Below, in pieces: positions 44,701-53,376 of a stretch of DNA of 64,000 nt. Made by a program: the position numbers and the translations under genes. This stretch comes from Liolophura sinensis. Lineage: Eukaryota; Mollusca; Polyplacophora; Chitonida; Chitonidae. The notes under the pieces are model-generated. The model ran no database searches. It was not told the DNA's origin and saw only the letters and a list, made by a program, of their open reading frames with translations. Each line of letters starts with the position of its first letter. The first letter of the stretch is position 1. The DNA is taken from contig NC_088297.1 of NCBI RefSeq assembly GCF_032854445.1, positions 19,231,127-19,295,126 on the forward strand. The letters run 5' to 3'.

Positions 44701-47060
44701 ACGTCTTTAGTAAACAGCTGATGCGTATTAAAAGAAGCAGCATTCGAAAATCAGAATGCAAATTTGCATTGTACTATACCAATTGATCGATCTGGAACCG
44801 AAAAATAGTGGTGGGTTTCTTCCAACGGTAATGCTGACGGCCGTGGCGTATGCGAAATATTATTGACTACGGCGTAAAACATCAATGAAATAAATAAATA
44901 AATAAAGAAAGAAATAAATAAAACCTGAAGGTTTCGTATTATATGTGCAAAACATATAGGGACAAGTTTCACGTGCGATTAATCTATGAAATGCCTAGAA
45001 AATTATTGACAAGTTTGAATAAAAAATTTCAAGTGCATCCCAAAGGGATTCCCATAACATAATTCTGGGTATGCTCCAGACTGCTGTGTGTTCATATATA
45101 TAGTCATATATCTTGTCTTCCTTTGTGAATCAAACAGGGTGTTTTGCATGGAATTGGAGCCGTCATTGGTGGAATGGTTGAGAGAAAGAAGGGGCACATC
45201 GTTAACATATCGTCAGAAAATGGAAGAAAAGTAAGAGCAGTTTTTACGCCACATAAACATGTAGCTAATGCTACTAATGGCGATGGAGTGCAACGTCATT
45301 TCTTTGAGCTCTTTGATGAAGGTTTTCCTAACAGGAGTAAAAATATGTGATTTGTTGGCATTTGGTCATACGTAACCGGTGAAATATGGCTCCTTAGTTA
45401 GGGTGTTATTCTAACTGTAAAAGCTTAAATTGTGGTAAATTAATACTCGCCCTTTATCTCCATGACTTAAGAAGAATTAGGTAACAAAATGGAGTGATGT
45501 TAATACGAATTTATTGTATGTCACTGGTGTAGAATTATTATTCCTTATTCTAAGATATTGTTGCAGTATTCCCCTCTGGAAAGATGACACACTGCATCTG
45601 CGTCAGTTCCGACACAGGGTGTGGTCTCTTACAGGCATATGTGACAAAAGAAATAATTTGAGCCCTGTTTACCCTGCCTCATCTACGTTCCATGAAGGGC
45701 ACTTTAATTCTGCTATTACTCATAGTAAAGCTCGTCCTCAACTTGCCAAAGGTCGGTGGTTTACTCCAGGCACTACGATTTCCTCCGATTAAACAGCTGA
45801 CGGTATCAGTGAAAAATTCCTGAATATGGCGCTATAACTTCAATCAACCAATCAATCAGGCAATTATTAAATCATCTCTGTTTTCATGTCAGACATTCCC
45901 TGGCTTCGCTGTGTATTCCGGCTCCAAGTTCTTCGTGGAGGGCGTGTCTCGCTCTCTGCGCCAGGAGGTGTGCAAACATGGGGTTAAGGTCACATGTATT
46001 CAACCCGGCGATGTGGATACGGAAATATTCGGCTTGTGTGAGGTCGATCAAGAGGTAAAGTAAAAGCAACAGGGTATGTTTATGTAAATGAAGCTGTTTT
46101 ACACGACGCGATTTGTCAGTCCACTCCTCAAGTTAAACTAGGGGAATATAATTAAATTACATCCCGAACGCCTTTATTTTCACGCTAAATGTTTCCTAGA
46201 TGCAGTACTTATCTTATGTTAGTTTGTGAACTTTGTACGATTTTTCTTGATCGTACTTCTCATTCCGTACAGTATGGTATAAATCTGGTAGACAGAAATT
46301 AGATAGATTGTCCATTTAGGACCTTTGTTCATGTATACAGAAAGAAATATTCCTTGCATCATCTAATATGGAAATTATTTATCAAGTACGCAGTTTTCGA
46401 GTTATTTAATTACAACAGTGGCTTTCCAGTACAAAGTGCCGTCACAGTTTTATGACATGGTGAGGCTATATTAAAGTAGAAAACGTAAAACTGATGCCAA
46501 ACTGATTATGGGAAAACGTACAAATAGGGTCAAAATCCAAGTTGAATACATTTCTTAGCTGAAAAGACCAATTTCAAGTGCAAATATATTTATTAAAAAT
46601 GTGTTCGACCCTTATAGTGACAGAAAGACAACATATACCAAGAGGTGGTCCCAAATACCCACCATACAAAAACATTTTCAAATGTCTCTTTCTCTTTAAA
46701 CAAAAATCGACCAGATTTACAAACTAACTTTTCACACTCTTTCGTCAGAGCTAGTAATTTAAAAAAGATTTTCTTCTTAAAAACTGGCAAATTTACCCTA
46801 TCGTGCATTTGTACGACTACCTCGTCACCCTGTCATGCTCGTCACATTCTGTCCTAAAGTCATATCTCGAAATCTGCGTATTGCAGTCAAATGAAATTCT
46901 GTTTCAGGCTATCGAGAAGTATGGAAGCTTCCCTCAAAAGTGTAAGATCCTGGAACCTGTAGACATCGCCAGTTCGGTTCTCTATGCTCTTACCCAGCCC
47001 GACCACGTAGCGATCAATGAGGTGTTGATCCACCCAAAGGAAGCACCCCTTGACTATTAA
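41561..47060 (+). CDS. classical short-chain dehydrogenase/reductase (SDR), five exons seen
   Basis: Five exons (41,561-41,766; 42,542-42,682; 45,138-45,230; 45,893-46,054; 46,908-47,060) join in phase 0 with GT-AG introns to give about 250 residues ending LDY and TAA. This is close to full classical SDR length, so only a few N-terminal residues are missing (the first exon is entered with one base owed). Motifs: TGASSGIG cofactor loop, DVT (adenine pocket), NNAG, the Asn of VDVNCKG, the Ser of NISSENG, catalytic YSGSK, and QPGDVDTEI. The product should be a soluble NAD(P)(H)-dependent oxidoreductase acting on a small alcohol or carbonyl substrate. The closest style is the YdfG/DHRS11-like group; an Arg-rich GARRTEK segment after the second strand favours NADP(H). 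The substrate cannot be deduced. AATAAA lies at 47,395-47,400. Confidence 0.93.
42185..42245 (+). mobile_element. SINE-A 3' fragment in SDR intron 1
   Basis: GGCCGCCGCCGTATAAGTTT, TGAGTGCGGCGTAAAACACC, AACCAAATAAAT. The GAAATATTC part of the core is deleted. Confidence 0.82.
42542..42682 (+). CDS. SDR exon with NNAG motif
   Basis: 47 codons, VKDLVKFAESTFGPVDILVN followed by NAG and on to VDVNCK. Acceptor TCTTGCTCAG, donor AAG/GTAACA. Phase 0 at both ends. Confidence 0.92.
43971..44406 (+). promoter_or_regulatory. cluster of four CACGTGAC E-box sites
   Basis: CACGTGAC occurs at 43,971-43,978, 44,069-44,076, 44,082-44,089 and 44,399-44,406, always on the + strand. CACGTG is the core site of bHLH-Zip factors (MYC/MAX, USF, MITF/TFE), and CACGTGAC matches a half of the GTCACGTGAC CLEAR element. 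The regulatory role is inferred from clustering alone. Confidence 0.4.
44816..44912 (+). mobile_element. SINE-A 3' fragment in SDR intron 2
   Basis: GGGTTTCTTCCAACGGTAAT, GCTGACGGCCGTGGCGTATG, CGAAATATTATTGACTACGG, CGTAAAACATCAATGAAATA, then AAATAAATAAAG. Confidence 0.85.
45138..45230 (+). CDS. SDR exon with catalytic serine
   Basis: 31 codons, GVLHGIGAVIGGMVERKKGH followed by IVNISSENGRK. Acceptor AATCAAACAG, donor AAA/GTAAGA. Phase 0 at both ends. Confidence 0.92.
45368..45545 (+). repeat. Rep-C copy in SDR intron 3
   Basis: CGTAACCGGTGAAATATGGC, TTATTCTAACTGTAAAAGC, CATGACTTAAGAAGAATTAG, GTAACAAAATGGAGTGATGT, TGTATGTCACTGGTGTAGAA. Confidence 0.6.
45765..45860 (+). mobile_element. SINE-A 3' fragment, strongly diverged
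   Basis: ATCAGTGAAAAATTCCTGAA, TATGGCGCTATAACTTCAAT, CAACCAATCAATC: recognisable core and tail order. It ends about 30 bp before the next SDR exon. Confidence 0.55.
45893..46054 (+). CDS. SDR exon with YxxxK motif
   Basis: 54 codons, TFPGFAVYSGSKFFVEGVSR, then VKVTCIQPGDVDTEIFG. Acceptor TTTTCATGTCAG, donor GAG/GTAAAG. Confidence 0.95.
46908..47060 (+). CDS. SDR terminal exon
   Basis: 50 codons plus TAA, AIEKYGSFPQ, then ILEPVDIASSVLYALTQPDH, ending EAPLDY. Acceptor TCTGTTTCAG. The EPxDIAxxVxYALxxP pattern is typical of the SDR C-terminal helix. Confidence 0.93.
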   Translation, partial: AIEKYGSFPQKCKILEPVDIASSVLYALTQPDHVAINEVLIHPKEAPLDY

Positions 47061-48060
47061 CACTGCTGGGCGCGGGGTTGTGTGGTCACAAATTGGGACT
47101 CCTAACGTTGAGTACTTCATATCGGTACACAAAACTTGAAAACTAATGTAACGGCGTATGCCAGCTTCTAGTACACATGTGTGGCATCACCGCTGATATC
47201 GCATTGCGACGAAGAAACAGTTACACTGAGGTTCTGGGTTTGATACTGAAACTTTATTTGTTAGATCGAGAGCTCTGTGAAAAGCTCTGTTAACAGGCCA
47301 TTTTACACAAAACGAAAACTGGGCACCAAATGACGGTTATAACATTACGCTATGTGCGTTTTACATTTATACCGTTTTACTCGAAATAAAGCTTCTAGAT
47401 GAAAGTTGTACAGTTATCCAGAGGAATTACAACTTGTCATTACGTTGGCACTAACAGTTATCACAAACAAAAACCATACTAACCACCATACCTCGGTGAA
47501 CTTAAACAGGATTCGCATTAGGTTTTCTCAAAACTGTCCGCACGAAGGCACACAAATCAATACACAAACACGGGGAACAATTCTCATAATACAAAAGGGA
47601 ACTAATGTTGACAACTCAATCTCAGGCCAAGTACAGGCCCTTAACAACTAAAGTATTTATTTTTTGAGGAAGAAAATTGTGCACGTCTGTATTACATATA
47701 AAATTGCACCTTATATTCGCAGCATAATAGGTTCTTTACATGCATTTTACCTTTTCTTACCTTTTACCTTTTCTTACTTTTTACCTTTTTTTTACTATTG
47801 ATATGAACGAAAGATGTAAAAATCATCCTTGTTTTCCTTGTTAAATAGAGCGTGTGTAGTTTTCTAAGTAGAGAGTTTGTTTTAAACGAGTTCGCCTTGT
47901 TTATTCTGGTAGAGAACCATTGCCTCCTTTCCTCATTCGCCTCAGCTCCAGCTTAATCGACTGAGGCCTAAGGCCAGGAGATTTGGCAACTACCTGGTTG
48001 ATTTAGGACTTCAATGTCCTCAATTCGTAATCTTGATTGCTACTGTAAAAGCAGAATATA
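47061..48060. other. SDR 3' UTR and downstream DNA
   Basis: A canonical AATAAA at 47,395-47,400 probably ends the SDR transcript. A small TTTTACC-rich repeat lies at 47,745-47,795. No other gene is seen. Confidence 0.55.
47395..47400 (+). promoter_or_regulatory. AATAAA polyadenylation signal of the SDR gene
   Basis: Canonical hexamer about 335 bp after the SDR stop codon, in CTCGAAATAAAGC. Confidence 0.55.
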
Positions 48061-48067
48061 TTGGGTT

Positions 48068-48205
48068 ACCGCTTCAAGAGTGAGTAAGTGAGTGCTTGGG
48101 GTTTAACGTAGTATTCAACAACTTTTCAGTCATGACGACGAAGGAACCCTTAGGTTGTATGTAATGTGCCTCCTTGTTGCAGGACGAAGTTTCAGTTGTT
48201 TAACA
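48068..48205 (-). mobile_element. SINE-B 3' part
   Basis: + strand: GAGTGAGTAAGTGAGTGCTT, GGGGTTTAACGTAGTATTCA, ACAACTTTTCAGTCATGACG, ATGTGCCTCCTTGTTGCAGG. The rest of the element is missing. Confidence 0.82.
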
Positions 48206-48307
48206 CAAGAGTCAGTGACGTCACTGGAAAAAGAGCGGTTCCTTCGACTGCGTAAACAGCTTGACGAGTGTCGGGCGGTGTCGTCGACCGTTAGCACACT
48301 GATTGCA

Positions 48308-48637
48308 GTGTATGTACCTTAACGTCTTACTTAACAATTTTTCTGTCATGTGAGGACAAGGAATCAGGTGTGTGAACTTATGTTATGTCTTCCGTGATCC
48401 ATGCCGCTAAAGTGCTACCGCCACTGAAGTATCATGCTGACATCAGACATGATACCCCATCCGGTCACATTATACTGACACAAGGTCAACCAGTCATGCT
48501 TCCTTGCTCTAACCTCTCAGTTCTGAGCACCAAGTGACGCAGCAGCAAGTACCATTTGTAAAGTCTTTGGTATGACCCGATCCGGGTTTGATGCTCGAGT
48601 CTCCCGACTTCTAACCATTAGGCCATCAAAGGGGTTC
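48308..48637 (-). mobile_element. SINE-B variant, near full length
   Basis: The core is at the left (CTTAACGTCTTACTTAACAA, TTTTTCTGTCATGTG), then CACTGAAGTATCATGCTGAC, CACATTATACTGACACAAGG. The reversed tRNA head is at the right (GACCCGATCCGGGTTTGATG, TTCTAACCATTAGGCCATC). A and B boxes are recognisable on the - strand. Confidence 0.82.
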
Positions 48638-48807
48638 ATGCTGGCTTCGTCTCTGGCCGTACGTGGGAATATCTGTCAGGTACCTGCGGATGGTCTTGGG
48701 ATTCCCCCTGGTTCTGTCCAGTTTCCTCCCACAATAATGCTGGCTGCCGTGATATATGAGTGATATTTTCTTGAGTACGTCGTAAACCACAAATCAAATA
48801 AATCAAA
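48638..48807 (+). mobile_element. SINE-A, head-truncated, abutting SINE-B
   Basis: TTCATGCTGGCTTCGTCTCT, GGCCGTACGTGGGAATATCT, GATATATGAGTGATATTTTC, TTGAGTACGTCGTAAACCAC, CAAATAAATCAAA. It starts directly at the head of the SINE-B copy, in the opposite orientation. Confidence 0.85.
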
Positions 48808-48837
48808 CCGAAACGGTCACACTGATTGACTGATCTA

Positions 48838-49030
48838 TTTATTTGATTGGTTTTTAGCACCGTGCTGAAGAATATTTCACTTATACGACGGCATCCAGCA
48901 TTATGGTGGGAGGAAACCAGGCAGACCGGGGGAAACTCACGTTGGTTGCTGCATGGCCTTCCCACAAACAGCCGGAGAAGCCAGCATGGAACCTGGACTT
49001 GAACTCACAGCGACTGCATCCCTCCCCCCA
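48838..49030 (-). mobile_element. SINE-A, head-truncated
   Basis: TTATTTGATTGGTTTTTAGC, GAAGAATATTTCACTTATAC, GGCATCCAGCATTATGGTGG, CCTGGACTTGAACTCACAGC. About 20 bp of the CCACGACCATCCG part are missing. Confidence 0.87.
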
Positions 49031-49750
49031 CTGAATTGACCGCGTTTTGGTGAACCCGTTAAGTGGGAACGTCAAATAAAGAAATTAGAATGGCGATTTT
49101 TTTTTATAAAGGTTCTTGTGAAGCTTGTTTTACGTGGTTTAAATAGCGTTTAGTTCTTCAGACGATTTTCTGTATTTATCCTAATGCAATGTCTCCACAG
49201 TAGTCCGGCTATTTTCAAAGATAAAAAGCGTAGCATTATAGTGGACGCAATATATTTTTAATGTAGAAATAAAAAATCGCCTTATTTAAATTTGCTTCGT
49301 TGCGAGAGAATTGAACATATGACGGGGTGTTAAATCAGTCTCACAGCACGGGATTCATTGCGAGGATAAGGCTCATTTGAAATCTATGTGAGAAGGCTGC
49401 AATCATTTTAAAATTCTAGCATTCATCTTAATTTAAGAAATATCGCAGGCACTGCAGGCACTAAAAATTAGGAAGCAGAATGATTGATGGCAAGTTAAAT
49501 AAAGTCAAATTAGATCATTATTTTAACTGTTAATTGTTAATTACAAGTGCCGTCATTCGTAGCTGTTTTTCTTCATCCTGTGCGACGTCGATCTAGCGTG
49601 AAATGTCTTTTTCTGTCGATCTAGCGTGAAATGTCTTTTTCTGATTCGGACTTTGGTGTATATTAGTAATATTGTCTATTTGGTAGAATGGTCTTCTAGG
49701 CTTTGAAACAGACATATGTATACAAATGGCCATCCATCATGAATGTCTAG
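49031..49750. other. no gene recognised; one 28-bp tandem duplication
   Basis: GTCGATCTAGCGTGAAATGT plus CTTTTTCT occurs at 49,587 and again at 49,615, a perfect adjacent duplicate. Otherwise AT-rich DNA without exons. Confidence 0.55.
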
Positions 49751-49764
49751 GGTCAATAACAGCA

Positions 49765-49910
49765 AGACCCTCTGGCGTTACGTGGGAAGGTCTGCCTGCG
49801 GATGGTTGTGGGTTTCCTTGGGGCTCTGCCCCGGTTTCCTCCCACTGGCCGGCATCGTATAAGTGAAATATTCTTGAGTGTGGTGGAAAACAACCAGATA
49901 AGTAAATAAT
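49765..49910 (+). mobile_element. SINE-A, internally shortened
   Basis: TACGTGGGAAGGTCTGCCTG, CGGATGGTTGTGGGTTTCC, CCCACTGGCCGGCATCGTAT, AAGTGAAATATTCTTGAGTG, then AAGTAAATAAT. Confidence 0.87.
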
Positions 49911-51140
49911 TGAAGGCTGGTCAGTGCAATATGTCATAGCATTCGCTGGATGTTCAACAATGAGGACACAGGCTCGAACCCAGCTTCTCGTAACTCAGGA
50001 CGTCTAACAGGTACCAGGCGCAAGAGGTGATCCTCCCAACCCTCTCTCCTCCCACTCCAATTAGCACCATTCCATAGATCCACTAAAATGTCATTGATGT
50101 TCTATTGCTTCATGGCAGTGTGAAAAACTTGAAAGGTTTTATATTTAAGGTACTTTCAGTTTACAATGACGTTTTTATCGTAACAAGTTGATTAAATCAT
50201 CCTTTTTATGTTCACATTTCAATTTTTTAGGTACGCTGTATTATAGATCACCACATGGTTATGCTCTCTGTTTTTGCCAAGTGTGAACATAAAAACGATT
50301 AGATGCCATATAACGTTTTCCCTGAGATCTTTTTGTCCTTATTCCTTTCGTCGGTTTTCGTAACCTTCTCCTCTCATGAGCACTTATTTGGAATTAGACA
50401 ATCGATCGTTTTACAAATAAACAAGTTATACATGTAGTTCTCTATCTCTTTTTCAACTGTTTTTTTTGTGAAAGATGTAAATTTCACTCGAGCGACCCAT
50501 TGCTGCTTAATTCGTGGTTCAGATGTAGCCAGGAATACATATGAGCTTTGCAATGGCATGGAACTCGAAGGAGTCATGAATTTCTCTGCATTAAGTGCTT
50601 TACATCAATCGCTTAAAAAATGTCAGCAGAGAAAAATGTTTTGAGTCAATGACCGAAGGCTTTGCATGACCTCTGAAACATCAATATTGATAAATAAGCA
50701 CATTCTTAAAAAAAAAAAAAAAGACCTGCATTTGCCAAATTGCACAGTCGTGAAAAGTCTTTAACAAGCATTTAAAGTTATGGCTTCAGATTTCCATCAC
50801 AAAACCCTCTGGTGAACTTATTTCATATCAATAATATGATCCTCTCTTGTCTTTTTTTATTTCAAACATTCTTCTCGCCGCGGTCGATTGGTCCACGGCG
50901 AATAAGGTCCAAGGTTAGCACCGAGATGTCGCTGGTTTCCCTGGGGATTTAAAGCCAGATTTATCACATACAAGACAATGAGTTGGAGTTACTTTGCCTT
51001 GCCACGGTTTTCTTCGCGTACTAGTATAATCCCCACTTGGTTTTGATAAGTGATTGGTGCATGTACAGATGTATGTCATAAGTGAAGGCCAAAGGATCCC
51101 CTAGGTCCTTCATGTAAGATCATCTAAAGGGCAACATGAG
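49911..51140. other. no gene recognised
   Basis: AT-rich. Contains an A14-type run at 50,709 and a short hairpin-forming CGCCGCGG / CCACGGCG pair near 50,877-50,901. No exon is seen. Confidence 0.45.
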
Positions 51141-51144
51141 CGCT

Positions 51145-51445
51145 GTCACGAGCCTTAACCGTTAGAGCGTCCGCCTTGGGAGACCCATAGACCATAAAAA
51201 AGACTTAAATGGTACTTAATGCTGCCTGTTTTGGAGCTCAACGCTGAAAGGTTAGGGCAAGAAAACAGTGCTGGCTGGCCAAGTGTCAGTATAATATGAC
51301 AGGGTGTTGTCATGTCTGGTGTCTTCGGCATGATGCATTGTACGTCAGAGACAGCAGTACTCGCCTTGTCACAAATAGACACTATATGTACACATGACGC
51401 CTCGTTGTCACGTGACTGAAAAATTGCCTAGTACGACGTACAACC
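51145..51445 (+). mobile_element. SINE-B variant, diverged
   Basis: Head AGCCTTAACCGTTAGAGCGT; body ATGGTACTTAATGCTGCCTG, AGGTTAGGGCAAGAAAACAG and CAGTATAATATGACAGGGTG; core GTCACGTGACTGAAAAATTG, CCTAGTACGACGTACAACC. GTCACGTGAC lies within its core. Confidence 0.75.
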
Positions 51446-52205
51446 ATAGATCACATACATACAGCGGAATAAGATTAGAATTCCCTGCTCCAGGCGCTGT
51501 TGTTGAAATAGCTTGATCGTTGAGATACGTGTTGATGTCTAAATCTGGTGTCCAAGCAAAGGCTTATATAACTCGGAAGACGACCTCGCTTAACGTAAAG
51601 ACGGATAAATAAGGATAAAGATGACTGCCACTTTAAGAACCACAGAGCTGATCTGTGAGGGGCTTTCAATGACAGTTTCCTGTCGTGGCGAATACTGTTC
51701 ATTCTTCAAAATGCGACAGTTAAATACCGCAGAGACCCGATTATTTCACTAAGATATATGTTCGTTTTTAAACCGCTAGGTCATACCGCGTCCCTTATGG
51801 GTTCCCAGCGAAGACGCGCGGTTTCTTTCGAAAAACGAAAGGCGATTTCGCTGTGAAGAGAATTACTCGACAATGACATACATGTATGCCGCCTTTAGAC
51901 CAAGTCTAGGGTGTCAACAATAGCTGCCAAAGTCCTAGACACCAAAGGAAAGCGTTCACGGCATATCTAGCCGCCCCTGTACTGTTCCTTGAAGACTTGA
52001 GACTTTGCTTCATGCTGCTAACGGAATTGCTTGTGCCGTAGAGCTATGAGAACATAATTTCTTTATCAAATTACTACAGTATAGATTCAGACATCAATAA
52101 GTCAAACCTATCCTATCACTGATTACTTACATCTATTTTAAATAATAACTAGAACAAGCACGCTAATACAAAGATATCATTGATGAATCGAAAGCTTGAT
52201 ATTTA
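51446..52205. other. no gene recognised
   Basis: Several short frames on both strands but no domain or convincing splice pair. Confidence 0.4.
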
Positions 52206-52545
52206 GAATGAATGCTTGGGGTTTAACGTCGGATTTGACAAGTTTTCAGTCACATAACGACGAGGACTCATGAAATGTGTGTACATAAACAGTGTCATCT
52301 TGTGGTAGGGCGAGTCCATCCCACCAAGGCCCTGCCGCCACTGAAGTATCATGCAAATGACACCAGACATAACACTCCACCCAGTCACATTATACTCACA
52401 CCAGGCCATTCAGTCCTGTTCTCTTGCTTTAATATCTCAGTGGTAAGTGCCAAGCACTGAAGCAACAAGTTCCATTTTTATAGTCTTCGGTATGATCCAA
52501 CCTGGGTTTGATCCCGGATCCCGGAACTCAAATATTTCCTAAAGT
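52206..52545 (-). mobile_element. SINE-B variant, near full length
   Basis: Core GCTTGGGGTTTAACGTCGGA, GACAAGTTTTCAGTCACATA; body CCGCCACTGAAGTATCATGC and CACATTATACTCACACCAGG; reversed B-box region CCTGGGTTTGATCCCGGATC at the right. Confidence 0.82.
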
Positions 52546-52566
52546 GCTGACGTCTTACCCTGGTAA

Positions 52567-52832
52567 GGGGCCTCCGTGGCTCAGTCGGTTAGCGCGCTAG
52601 CACAGCGTAATGACCCGGGAACCTCTCACCAATGCGGTCACTGTGAGTTCAAGTTCAGCTCATGCTGGCTTCCTCTCTGGCCGTACGTGGGAAGGTCTGA
52701 CAGCAACCTGCGGATGGTCGTGGGTTTCCCCCGGGCTCTGCCCGGTTTCCTCCCACCATAATACTGGCCGCCGTCGTATAAGGGAAATATTCTTGAGTAC
52801 GGCGTAAAACACCAATCAAATAAATAAATAAA
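52567..52832 (+). mobile_element. SINE-A, full length, with target-site duplication
   Basis: GGGGCCTCCGTGGCTCAGTC to CAATCAAATAAATAAATAAA. Flanked by TACCCTGGTAA (52,556-52,566) and TACCCTTGTAA (52,833-52,843), one mismatch. It has all parts in their commonest form. Confidence 0.95.
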
Positions 52833-52975
52833 TACCCTTGTAAATTGAGTTTTAAACGGATGTTAGGACCGTGAAACACTGTTCCTCTCTGACGTCCCCA
52901 CGTTCACCATGAGGTAGCTGCAATATTGTCAATATGGTTGACGTGAAAGCATGATCCCTTATTCAATGTCAACAG

Positions 52976-53203
52976 GGGCCTCCGGGGCTCAGTCGGTTAG
53001 GGCGCTAGCCCAGCGTAATGACCCAGGAGCCTTTCACCAATGTGGTCTCTGTGAGTTCAAGTCCAGCTCATGCTGGCTTCCTCTCCGGCCGTAAGTGGGA
53101 AGGTCTGCCAGCAACCTGCGGATGGTCGTGGGTTTCCCCCGGGCTCTGCCCGGTTTCCGCCCACCATAATGCTGGCCGCCGTCGTATAAGTGAAATATTC
53201 TTG
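52976..53203 (+). mobile_element. SINE-A with intact head but no 3' tail
   Basis: GGGGCCTCCGGGGCTCAGTC through GTATAAGTGAAATATTCT, then abruptly TGTCAACATAC. The last part of the core (GAGTACGGCGTAAAACACC) and the A-rich tail are missing. TGTCAACA stands on both sides. Confidence 0.9.
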
Positions 53204-53249
53204 TCAACATACTTTGTAATGATGTAGGCCCTATGTCTGTATGTCCTCA

Positions 53250-53376
53250 AAACCTACAGGCGGTATAAACCTGCCGATGGTCGCGGGTTTCTACAGATCA
53301 AAGTCTTCCAACCATAGTGCTGTCCGCCACCATTTCAGAGAAATATTTTGGAATACGGCGTAAAACTCATCAATGA
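53250..53376 (+). mobile_element. SINE-A, diverged and head-truncated
   Basis: CCTGCCGATGGTCGCGGGTT, CCATAGTGCTGTCCGCCACC, AGAGAAATATTTTGGAATAC, GGCGTAAAACTCATCAATGA. Confidence 0.75.

Larger units (their letters stand above)
42683..45137. other. SDR intron 2
   Basis: About 2.45 kb. Contains a tRNA-like B-box segment near 43,070 (GAGTTCGAATCCAG), a low-complexity GCGAGG-rich stretch near 43,335, four CACGTGAC sites (43,971-44,406) and a SINE-A 3' fragment. A 111-codon - strand frame at 44,426-44,761 has no recognisable domain. Confidence 0.5.

Noticed and set aside
44426-44761. 111-codon - strand frame in SDR intron 2
   Set aside because: No domain, no splice sites that fit, and no homologous look; treated as chance.
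50877-50901. GC-rich hairpin (CGCCGCGG / CCACGGCG) as a regulatory element
   Set aside because: Short and imperfect, with no neighbouring gene to give it meaning.
52576-53227. Repeated short frames reading SSSSAHAGFLSGRTWEGL-like peptides
   Set aside because: They are translations of SINE-A copies, found on both strands across the window.
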